From Lantana camara (Eukaryota; Streptophyta; Magnoliopsida; Lamiales; Verbenaceae), in contig CM074862.1 in the NCBI GenBank assembly GCA_037501455.1, forward strand, positions 78,642,501-78,706,500: DNA of 64,000 nucleotides. Reading direction: 5' to 3'. The translations under genes and the position numbers were made by a program. Shown one piece after another: positions 1-8,680 of this stretch. The number at the start of each line of letters is the position of its first letter. Position 1 is the first letter of the stretch. The notes beneath the pieces are model-generated. The model was given only the letters and a program-made list of their open reading frames with translations, had not been told where the DNA came from and did not search any database.

Positions 1-786
1 GAGAGAGTGTAGATTACAATCATAAACTTACCTTTCGAATTTGAGAAGATTCGGATGTGATTTAAGCTCAAAATCATCAAGAATGGCCAAGGGTTTCTTC
101 CTTCTCTTCTTGGAGCTGAAGTTGCTGCACTTTCCCTTCTTTTTCTTGGGTGTGGGACGAAATGGGGGAGTAGGAGAGAGTGAGGGATGGTTAGATACAT
201 ATTAGTCAAGGTTAGAAGCTTAATTGGGGTTAAATGGGGTCCCACAAGTGAAGATTAGTCAACAAAAGGGTACTCTTAAGCACAAGGGCTCGTTCCAGTC
301 GAAAAACGGGGAATCAAATGGGCTTAGAAAAATATGAATCCTGATTCTTTGTCTTGATTTCTTCGTTATGAGTCCAAAGCATCTTCCGGAATTCGAATCC
401 GAATTCCCGAGCTCAAGTTACGCCTTCCGGAACACAAGGTGCGCTAAAGCTCGTTAGGCCCTTATGTCCCTAAAACATAAAACGGTTTTCAAAACCGTAT
501 CAAACGAACTCAAAAACAAGTAACGAACACAAAGACACATACATAACACATATAAGTCACGCATAGCACGTAGTCACAAAAATCGAAAACGAAAACGAAT
601 ACAAACGAAGTAAGAACGAAACAAAGAGAACAAATACGTACAAATAAGTCACATAAGGTCAAATACGTTCAAGTAATTCAAATATATCACATAAAAGTAT
701 AATAGACACATAATTAATTAATTAAAAGCACACATAGCTCACCCGTGAAGGCGTACCTGGAAAGGCCGGACGAGCGGGATGTTACA
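1..786 (-). repeat. 5' part of a Del/Tekay-like LTR, cut by the window edge
   Basis: Read on the minus strand, this stretch begins at 786 with TGTAACATCCCG, the usual start of plant long LTRs of the Del/Tekay type, and runs out of the window at position 1. It interrupts the gag-like reading frame of the element to its right, so it is a separate, later insertion. Near the window edge the minus strand shows a CT-rich, TTC-rich stretch ending in a GT splice-like site (gaaaggtaagt), common in the leader part of such LTRs. No coding region is seen. The other end and the target duplication lie outside the window. Confidence 0.55.
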
Positions 787-1296
787 TGCTGGGCTCTGGC
801 CTGGCGCTCCTCTGTCAATCGAGCCTCCATCTCTCTGGCATGCTCCCGGGCAATATCCCGATCAGTCCGGTGCCGTGCTGCCAAATCATGGTAACGAATA
901 GCCTCCAGCCGAACCTCTCTCAATCTCAAGCTATCCTGTAGGTATTCATCCCGTTCAGTTTCCAGCTGATGAACGACCCTATTGGGGTACGAATACCCCT
1001 GGTGTCCCCTATCCTGCGCTCGCTGCCATGTATAGTAACGGGCCCTACCCCGGCGAACTACTGCTACTGTACGAGGGGGCTCAAGCTCCTCAAAATATGC
1101 CTCATCCTGCTCTCGCTGACTCAGGCTGTCCATAACTATAGTGAAAGCACACAGACTCGCACTGTCCATAACTACAGAGTAGGCACAGATATCAATACTA
1201 AGATGTAGAGTAAGTAAACTCAAAACATCCTCTATGCTTCGAGCTCCCAGGTTAAGTCTCTTCTTACTCAACCTGGGGCTCTGATACCACCTTAGC
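787..1296 (-). pseudogene. gag-like N-terminal fragment of a Del/Tekay-like element
   Basis: On the minus strand an open frame runs from the LTR junction to the insertion point at 786. A plausible start is the ATG at 1133-1131 (MDSLSQREQ...), giving about 115 codons before the frame enters the inserted LTR. The product is highly charged, rich in Glu/Arg, with a long run of alternating E/R/L residues suggesting a coiled coil. I do not recognise a conserved domain. Its place directly after the primer-binding site fits the start of gag. The longer open frame reaching up to 1607 includes LTR sequence and is not taken as coding. Confidence 0.45.
1278..1289 (-). other. primer-binding site (initiator Met tRNA type)
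   Basis: On the minus strand the 12 bases TGGTATCAGAGC lie 7 bases after the LTR end at 1297. This is the standard plant primer-binding site matching the 3' end of initiator methionine tRNA. It fixes the element as minus-strand and makes the LTR at 1297-17381 its 5' LTR. Confidence 0.8.
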
Positions 1297-3079
1297 TGTA
1301 GCGCCCCAACGCCACAACCCCGCACCGTTGTATCACCCAAGTAACTAGGAAGCTTTATTACTCGAGAGATACTTCGGCGAACGGACAGAACATAACAAAG
1401 ATCAGAGTAACCAGTGTTGCCAACGCAGTGGAATTTCAGAATAATTTTAAACTTTTGAAAACATGAATGCAACACAGTAGTATATGCATAACCACAGAAA
1501 CAAGTAGCCATAATATTAACATAAAACCTTAGTCCAATAGGAAAACAAAGGAACATAATAAAAATGGAGTCCAAGTAATTCAGGTCGTAGCCTGAACAAG
1601 TTCTCATAGTAAAACATGCAACGTAAAGGTAGAGATAACCACGACTATGCAGGACAAAGGAAAAGTAACTAGCAATCCTTACTTAACAAAAGACCTCCTA
1701 CAGCTTCAAGATACCTCTAGGAAGCGCCGGGCTGCCTACCTGAAACCATGAGGTCAGAAAACAGGGTAGAGGTATTAGTCAAAGGGAATAAGTGAGGTAA
1801 TTTGCAGTAAGAAAGAGTAATTGGACTGGAAGGGTTTTGAAAGACTTTCTTAGCGAGTTTCCTCAAACCGGAAAGAAACTCTTTTATCTTAAAACGGGAT
1901 TTTTTATAAGCACACACATCAGAGGTTCTGGTTCATATATACTTTAAAACGGGAACAGGGTACGGGATATTTTCCAAAAGTATGAACCAGACTTTAAAAC
2001 CAAAGTTTGCCCGCAAGCTAGGCCATATCCATCCTTTACTCCTCAAAACATTTACAAAGTTGGTATCGAGATCCGTTAGGACCCCGACACCCATAATCAC
2101 ATGCACCACCCCTTCTCCCCTTATTGTCGCGCCCAGGGAGCTACCCCGCGGTGACGTGCAAAACGGGAGGAATTTACCACCTCTCCCGACCTTCGATGTG
2201 GAGTAACCAACCTCCGATTAAACCATCATCAAGGTCATTACGGCGGCCAGTATCATAGTAGCCATTGGCGCACGCCTCCCGGTCTACTACTAACCATACC
2301 GCCAGGGCCCAACATAACAAAGTTTCCAAAGCTTGCTTTCAGAATAACAAAGGTGCATAAGCACACAGAGTTCAGATGACTGAACCTTTAATCAAAGCAG
2401 TATAATAGTGAACAGAACGTATATCAGAGATCATTGACTTTAAACTCGAAGCATTGTCCCAAACGGGAAAACGTTAACTTGAAATATAGGAATCTTTGCA
2501 CCCGAAGGCGTTGATTTTGAAATCATTTGAAAACGAAGGGATATTCATGGTTCCAGTTGAAATAGCTTAAACCTCACCTATTTATTTAGATAAGCTGATA
2601 GTTGGTAGAAGACAGGGTTCACACAGTACCCTGCGGATCCCAGAACTCGGTATTATCTCCTGTAAGTGACAGACTACTATGAGCTTAAGGGTCTGAGTCC
2701 CACACATGATTAATGATGCATGATTGAGTGCGGGTAGTCAAGTATTGAAGTGTAAGATTGAAAAGAATACGACACATTTAAACAAGGGATAATCTTTCCC
2801 GAAGAAAGAATTCGGGCAAACGATTAGTCTCATTAGAAAGCTCGTATCAAAAGCTTAGGGGTATGTTCTTAGGGTCTTAGAACAACCCCAATGTGAACTT
2901 TGAAATCTACTTTGATCCCTTGTTTTTGAGAATTTTCGAAAAAGGCTTTGACCGTTGAATTCGTCTCTTTGAAATGATCAATTAGGTTAAAAGTCAAAAT
3001 TCTTGGTCAAGGTCAAAGTCAAAGTCAAAGTCAAAGGTCAAGGGTCAAAGGTCAAAGGTCACTATTCAAGTATACGGTA
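1297..3079 (-). repeat. Del/Tekay-like 5' LTR, 3' portion (split by the Tat insertion)
   Basis: The LTR starts on the plus strand with TGTAGCGCCCC (minus strand ends GGGGCGCTACA). Its first 150 bases resemble the starts of the LTRs at 45228 and 49158 and the end of the solo LTR at 55643-59250, for example the shared block CGGCGAACGG. It continues after the nested Tat element at 15770. Without the insertion the LTR would be about 3.4 kb. No genes are seen in it. The last 80 bases before the Tat element are a TTGAC-rich array. Confidence 0.75.
2991..3065 (-). promoter_or_regulatory. W-box-like TTGAC array in LTR
   Basis: On the minus strand this 75-bp stretch holds nine copies of TTGAC followed by C or T, the core bound by WRKY factors, in near-tandem spacing of about 6-7 bases. 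Another TTGACC lies on the plus strand near 2949. The solo LTR of the same broad family has four copies near 57372-57413 on its sense strand. Binding is inferred from the motif only; it could simply be a hexamer-like microsatellite. Confidence 0.5.
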
Positions 3080-3881
3080 TGATGGGGTTCAGAAATGGGT
3101 TGATCCGAATCCGATCACTTTACGATTTGTATTTGTGGAGGAAACCACCGGAGCTTCGCCGGAAATGAGAAAGGGGTTCTACCTGTTGGGACAAGCACAA
3201 GAAAAGTCAGAAGGCCAAGCTGGGGGAACTGGGGGTGATACCCAGTTTGGCTCTCCGACGCTCAAGTCAGTTCAAGGTATGAAGAAATGTAAGTTCAGTC
3301 ACAGTTGCAGTGATGAAGAATGCTTACCAGTGTAGAAGATGACTTTGGCTATTTATAATTGAGGGTCAAGGGCCCTTTGGTCATTTGCCTCAAGTGGTCC
3401 TGGCCGAATGTTGCCCTAACACGTGGCGCTGTGAGAGAGAAACCTAGTAGGAATCTTCTGCAAAAGCGGCCAAAAGTTAGTGCTGGCAACAGTGGCAGGT
3501 GCGCGGGCATGTACGTTGTGTCAGAGAGCCATTTGGGTGGTTGGTGACGAGGGCTTAAGAGCGCGCTCGTGACAACCTGGAGTACTGGAAGCCAAGATAT
3601 CCGCTGAGGGGAATGAAGGCTTCAGTTCAAGTGACGAGCCAAAGAGGAGGCCACTCTGAGGGAGTGTGACGCTCGAAGAGGGCTCCCTTGGCACGTGGGC
3701 GTACCAATCGTGTAGGACGCTCGTGGGAGTGACAGCGCTCGTTGGGCTTAACTCCTGAAGAAGGAAGGCGCTCGTTGGGGTTAGCGCTCGTGTATTGAAG
3801 GTGAAGCCTTGGGGAGACAGGTGTCGTTATCTCGGCGATGCCACGTGTCTTACATGGGGCGATCGTATTTTGACCCCATCA
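3080..3881 (-). repeat. Tat element 3' LTR
   Basis: This 802-bp LTR has the ends TGATGGGGT and ACCCCATCA, which are perfect inverted repeats of each other. It matches the LTR at 14968-15769 apart from about six substitutions, such as those near 3357, 3447, 3564, 3652, 3830 and 3854. Its TATA box on the minus strand (TATAAATAG, 3350-3358) and ABRE (3419-3427) are intact. The minus strand also contains the block GACTTGAGCGTCGGAG, seen in other plant Tat/Athila LTRs. Confidence 0.95.
3419..3427 (-). promoter_or_regulatory. ABRE/G-box in the 3' LTR promoter
   Basis: ACACGTGGC, a full ABA-response element with a G-box core, lies 60 bases upstream (minus-strand sense) of the LTR TATA box at 3350-3358. 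The same motif and the same 60-base gap occur in the 5' LTR and in the second Tat element at 62670-62678. Further CACGTG cores lie near 3692 and 3842. ABA control is inferred from the motif alone. Confidence 0.55.
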
Positions 3882-3894
3882 TTTTGCCCCCCAA
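3882..3894 (-). other. polypurine tract
   Basis: Minus strand TTGGGGGGCAAAA abuts the 3' LTR start. It would prime plus-strand DNA synthesis in reverse transcription. The same tract borders the LTR of the second Tat element near 63175-63188, which confirms the orientation of both elements. Confidence 0.75.
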
Positions 3895-4159
3895 TTCTGT
3901 AGTCCTTAGTGATAAGGACTGTAGAATTTTGACACGTTCAATCTCTTGCACATAGCGCTCGTATAAGGCTTGGCGTGTTGAGCAATTTTCTTCTGGTTGC
4001 GCCATAAATGCGGTCTTTTCAACTGACCGCTCGTAACACTTCCGCATTAAATGTTGTACTTATTCTGAAGCACTCGAAACGTCAGAGCATTAAATGCGGG
4101 TGCGCGTGGGGCGCGTGAGCATGGGGAAGCATGTGACGGTTCCATAAAGTGGGCGGTTT

Positions 4160-4230
4160 CCTAGGCGGGAAATGATTACCATTTTGAATTCATTGCCGAA
4201 ATGGGTACCAACTCCCATCCCTATAAATAC
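4160..4230 (+). promoter_or_regulatory. Core promoter of the antisense gene (E2F-like site plus TATA box)
   Basis: CCTAGGCGGGAAA at 4160-4172 contains GGCGGGAAA, which fits the E2F consensus. CTATAAATAC at 4221-4230 is a good TATA box. Transcription would start near 4255, with a 5' leader of about 240 bases before the ATG at 4497. The second Tat element has the same CCTAGGCGGGAA block at 63416 and a TATA-like TTTAAATAG at 63474, with almost the same spacing (62 versus 58 bases). A possible leader intron donor (AG followed by GTAAA) occurs at 4369-4375 and near 63600 in the other copy. Confidence 0.6.
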
Positions 4231-4496
4231 GGGATTCTGTAATCTCCATACTCTTTACGCATTCAGAACTTTCAAGCATCCTTTGCAAAAAAGAATTCTC
4301 TCGCACTCCAGTTCTTAGAGCATCTTCAACCTTTCTCCCAAACTTTCTCAGAAAACTTTCAAGGTAAATCTCCAGTGTAACTTTCTAACTTTGCTAACCG
4401 TAGATTCGGACTTTAGAATTTCATAACCCCTTAGATTTTTCTCCTTGAGGAAACCCTAATCTTTTTCCAAGAAAACTCCAAATCCCAGTTTCTGCC

Positions 4497-7293
4497 ATGG
4501 CTGACCAACATGTTGAGGAATTTGCCCGTGAAATCCAAGAAATGGCCACTGAAAGTTCTTCTTCCCCCGATTCCCCTAGAGATGAGGAGTTGGGGGCGGC
4601 CGTGATAGCTATGGAGGATAGGAACCCCGGCGGAATGGATCCTCTCTTTGAGGAGATGGATCTGGTAATGGAGGCAGAGAGGCAAGGGGTCACTCTCCCC
4701 ATAACTCAGAGTGCCACTCTTCCCCACCGCCATACTGTGACGGTGGCCGTCGCAAACCCGCTTCCAGTGGCTGAAGCCATAACCGGGCCTTCAGAAAGAG
4801 CCCGTGATAAGGGAAAAAGCAAGAGATCCCAAAAATCCAAAGGTCCCAACGAGGGTGAAGGGTCAGGCTACCAGGCTACCGAGCGCACGCCTGATGAGAC
4901 TCCCAGCACAGTCACCGTGGGAGATGTGAAAACGATGATGGCACCCATCTACTGGGACGAGCGGTATACATGGAGAATCCCACAAAGCCACGAGCGTGCG
5001 AATAATCCGCCTCCCGGGGAAATGGCTGTATATGTGGACACAGTGAGTTCAGGAGGCTTGAGGTTCCCCATCTCGGTCTCAATGGCTCATTTGTTGAATG
5101 ACCTGGGCCTGTGTCCGTCCCAAATTGTGCCCAACGGCTTGGCCCTCTTAACGTGCTTCATAATTCTGATGAGGAGTATGGGTTACGAGCCCTTCTTGCG
5201 GAACTTCAACGCTCTATTTCAAGTGGTTAGCTCCTCTCGTTCTTCTCCTGAGGTGGGTTTTTATTATGTTCAAGCGAAGGCCCATATGAAGCTGATCAAC
5301 TCGCCCTCGACCACCTATGGCCCTGATTGGAAGGAGAAGTTTATCTTTGTCAAAGCTCCAGCAGAAGAGGGCTTTGGGGTGCCCACGCAATGGGGCTCGT
5401 TTGCAAAGAGCCGCTTGCCACCAGCACTCCCCAAAGATTGGGCAAAGAGCCTGGCAGCAACCCTGAGGGACGAGGGCCACCTCATACAAGCGAAAGAATG
5501 GATAGACGATGCGGAACTCATGTTCTTGTGTGGTCTTTCCAACGACCCTTATTACCTTGACAACCCTCCGGCTCGTGACATAGAGAGAGATGGTTAGATT
5601 CTTAGGGCACTAACTTTAGATAGGAATGAATACTAACTTCTCTTCTGTACTTGTAACTTGCACACTTAACAATTCTTCTCTAAGGATTTATAACCCTTGT
5701 ACTTTCCATTTTGCAGGAGCCGCTATAATAGAGATGGCAGGAGGGATCCGACAAGCCGCTCGTTTCGCCCACGCTAACAGGAACCAAACCCCACAGGGGG
5801 ACCAACAACGCGAGCAACAGCGCCCTCGTAACCGTACCAACCGCGGGGACGCTCGTAGTGGCGCCAGTTCGAGCGCCAATCCTGAGGTCCAGCCCCCTCG
5901 TGGCCGAGGGGAGCGTAGGTTGGTCCCGAGAGAGACCAGGGGACGGTCAGAGAGAACGGGAGATGTTCAACCCCCCACTCCTGCAGAACAAACGAGGCCA
6001 GAATCCACCCTGGCGATAACTGAGGTCCCCCCGAGCACAAGTAGGCCTTCCCGCAAAAGGAAGAGGATGCCCGATTCTGCTGCGATCAAGGGCAAGGGCA
6101 AACAAGTAGTCGAGGGCCCCAGGGGCGAGGGGGAAACTTCCTCTTCAGAGGAAGAACACATATGGGAGTTCCCCCGTCGAGGGGACAGAGACTTTTCAGG
6201 CGCCCCCGATGGTGGGCCAGTTTTGCTGAGGCCTGGCACGGTCGCCCAGGCTGTCACCGAGAACCTTTACAACAAGGCCCAGTTCTCGGCGGACCACCGG
6301 CATCTCTACAGTGAGTCTGTGGAGAAAGTGACCCTCGATGCGGCCCACGCTCTAATTTCTGTAAGTCTTCACTCCTGGCTTCCTTTGTTTATTTCTGTAA
6401 ATTATCACTTTTTTGGCTAACACTTCCTTTTCCTCCCACTTATGCAGCAAGTTCTTCCCCGGCTCCGGAACATACAAATGCGAGCCTCCACTTATGCCGA
6501 GCGCAAGGCCAAGTACAAGAAGATGGCCCGCTCGAATGACCCGGCTCAAATCCAATCGGAGCTAGATGCAGAAATTGCTAAGTATGAATCCCTCAAGGAT
6601 TTGTACAACAAAACTGAGGAGGAGCTGGGAAAACTTAAGGAAGATTTTGTGGCGGTGGATGGCGCTCGAATTGGTTTGGGCAACCAGCTGGCCCAGGCTA
6701 ACGAGCAGTGCTAGAAAGCAGAGGCGGAGAGGGAAAGCTGGAAGGCGAGGGCACTGGAGGCCGAGCGGAAATTCAACGACGCAGTCAACGAGTGGCCTCG
6801 AAGCGTAGAACGTGCGAATAAGGAGGCGCTTATCAAGTTCTGTCACTCAAAGGCCTTCAGCTTTGTGGCCTCTCTGCACTGCCTGGACGAGGCTCAAAAG
6901 GCCTTCAACCTTGCCATAGAGCAGGGTATCCACAAGGGGCTCACCAATCCGGCGATGAGGGAGGCGGAGGGCACAGGGCTCATGTTCAATGAGCGTTGTG
7001 AAGAGGATGACGAAGACCAAGAAGACCCTGCCAACACCATCGCTGAGGTGGAGTATGACTTTCTAGTCAAACTTCTCCAAGATGAGTACATGGACGCTCA
7101 TCCGGCGGGTAATGCTGCTTCATCCGCTCAAAACGATGACCCTGAGGATGAGCTACAAGCGCCCGCCATGGAGGATGCCCCGATCCCAGTTGCTGAAGGT
7201 GCCAATGAGCCCAACGATCCGCAAGCCCAACTACAAGAGCCTGAGGGCCCAGTCTTGGTGATCGTTGATGAGGATATCGCTCCAGCCGCCTAA
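4497..7293 (+). CDS. Antisense (plus-strand) three-exon gene of the Tat element, Transposase_28-like
   Basis: The gene lies opposite gag-pol. Exon 1 is 4497-5592. An intron follows (GT at 5593, AG at 5715-5716), then exon 2 at 5717-6360, an intron with GTAAGT at 6361 and TATGCAG ending at 6447, and exon 3 at 6448-7293. Phases agree across both junctions. Exon 1 encodes an acidic N-terminus and, from about residue 150, a globular region with the pattern of the plant 'putative gypsy-type transposon' family (PF04195 as I recall it): GGLRFPISVS..LLNDLGL.PSQ..PNGLALL. Exon 2 is basic and low complexity. Exon 3 is a predicted coiled coil with an acidic tail. An in-frame TAG at 6712-6714 would end the product at about 668 residues; the same frame runs on to 7293, making about 861 codons in all. 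AATAAA follows at 7397. Function is unknown; RNA or chromatin binding is only a guess. Confidence 0.75.
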
Positions 7294-7396
7294 GATTCTT
7301 CCTTTATTTTCCTGTATTTTCCTGCTTTTCTGCCTTTTGTAACAGTATTTCTTGGGCCTTTGAGCCCTTTGCTTTGTAATAATTCTAGTTGCAATG

Positions 7397-7402
7397 AATA
7401 AA
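7397..7402 (+). terminator. poly(A) signal of the antisense gene
   Basis: AATAAA lies 104 bases after the stop codon at the end of exon 3, after a T-rich, TTTGTAA-containing stretch typical of plant 3' ends. With the TATA box at 4221 it marks the antisense gene as a complete transcription unit. Confidence 0.6.
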
Positions 7403-7489
7403 GATTCCATTTTTCATGACTTTGTTCTTCCGTTCATTTATGAATCATATAATAAGACTGTGTAGCATACTCCGTGAATGTTTTATTTC

Positions 7490-8035
7490 TCTGATGCAAT
7501 GAAAATTTGTCTAAGTCTTGAGCGGTCGTGAGGGTCTTATTGTGAGATTGCCCCCCTACTCAAGATTTGTGTAAATTTTTGCCTTTGTCATAAAACTTCA
7601 AAAATTTGTTTAAGTCTTGAGCGATCGTGAGGGTCTTACAGTGAGATTGCCCCCCTACTCAAGACTTGTATAAATTTTTGCCTCTGTCATAAAACTTCAA
7701 AAATTTGTTTAAGTCTTGAGCGATCGTGAGGGTCTTACAGTGAGATTGCCCCCCCACTCAAGACTTGTATAAATTTTTGCCTTTGTCGTAAACTTTGAAA
7801 ATTTGCTTAAGTCTTGAGCGATCGTGAGGGTCTTACAGTGAGATTGCCCCCCCACTCAAGACTTGTATAAATTTTCATTTTTTGCTCTTAAAAATTTGGC
7901 CGAGTCTTGAGTAGATACGAGGGTCTTATGGAGAGGCTGCCCTCGTTCATGACTTGTGACATCCCTTCCACCCTTGGGGGATTTTGCTAAGTCTTGAGTG
8001 TGTGCGAGGGTCTTACTGAGTGGTTGCCCTCGTTT
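7490..8035. repeat. Tandem array, unit about 98-99 bp
   Basis: The block TTAAGTCTTGAGCGATCGTG recurs at about 7513, 7612, 7711 and 7809, giving units of 99, 99 and 98 bp. Two diverged units follow at 7912 and 7989. Each unit contains GAGGGTCTTA and an inverted ACTCAAGACTTG, so CAAGTCTTGAG-like hairpins form within a unit. It lies in the untranslated region where gag-pol and the antisense gene converge. Tat elements often carry such arrays, and some are known sources of satellite DNA. Confidence 0.85.
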
Positions 8036-8092
8036 AAGACTTGTGCAATACCTTCTTGATTCTGAAGCCATTGTTCGAGCGCTCTGGCTCTT

Positions 8093-8370
8093 GTCGTATT
8101 TCTGGCTCTGCAGGAAATCCCGTTTTCGAGCGCAAGGCGTTATAAGAAACGGCCAAGGCCTACTAGGATTTGCTCTTGTACGAGATCCCGTTTTCGAACG
8201 CAAGGCGTTGTAAGAAACGGCCAAGGCCTACTAGGATTTGCTCTTGTAGGAGATCCCGTTTTCGAGTGCAAGGCGTTGTAAGAAACGGCCAAGGCCTACT
8301 AGGATTTGCTCTTGTAGGAGATCCCATTTTCGAGCGCAAGGCGTTTTAAGAAACAGCCAAGGCCTACTAG
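8093..8370. repeat. Tandem array, unit 68 bp
   Basis: The block CGTTTTCGAGCGCAAGGCGT recurs at 8121, 8189, 8257 and 8325, an exact 68-bp period over about four units. Each unit includes AAACGGCCAAGGCCTACTAG, with the palindrome GGCCAAGGCC. The array is separate from the 98-bp array just upstream and sits about 300 bases beyond the end of pol. Confidence 0.88.
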
Positions 8371-8680
8371 GATTTTCTTTATAATCTTCTTCCAATCCAT
8401 CTAATTGGTTGTGAGCGTAACCAGTCTATCCTTATGAGGGCGTCCCCCCATCCGGAGTAGAGTGCTGGCCAGCGTAACCCATACGAGATAACAACATACA
8501 TATTGGAATGAGTTGCCAACCACGCTCGCAAAGACGAGGGACGTGGGACTTATTCATTCAAGCAACCAAAGAAACAGGAATATTAAAGAAATTAAAAAGA
8601 TTATGTTACCGCTTACTTGTGTTTGGAAGTACATTGAACCCGTCAAAGAGGGTTGTTACATCAGGGTTTGCAAAGAGCCT

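Noticed and set aside
714..1607. Long minus-strand open frame of 297 codons
   Set aside because: Only 787-1296 is internal sequence of an element. The rest runs through two different LTRs, so the full frame is not a gene.
3003..3335. Plus-strand frame starting in the GTCAAA array (MVKVKVKVK...)
   Set aside because: It starts in simple repeat and runs into the LTR. The same frame occurs in the other LTR, so it is not a gene.
7490..8370. CRISPR-like regular repeats
   Set aside because: Units are contiguous with no unique spacers, and the setting is a plant retrotransposon. They are ordinary tandem repeats.
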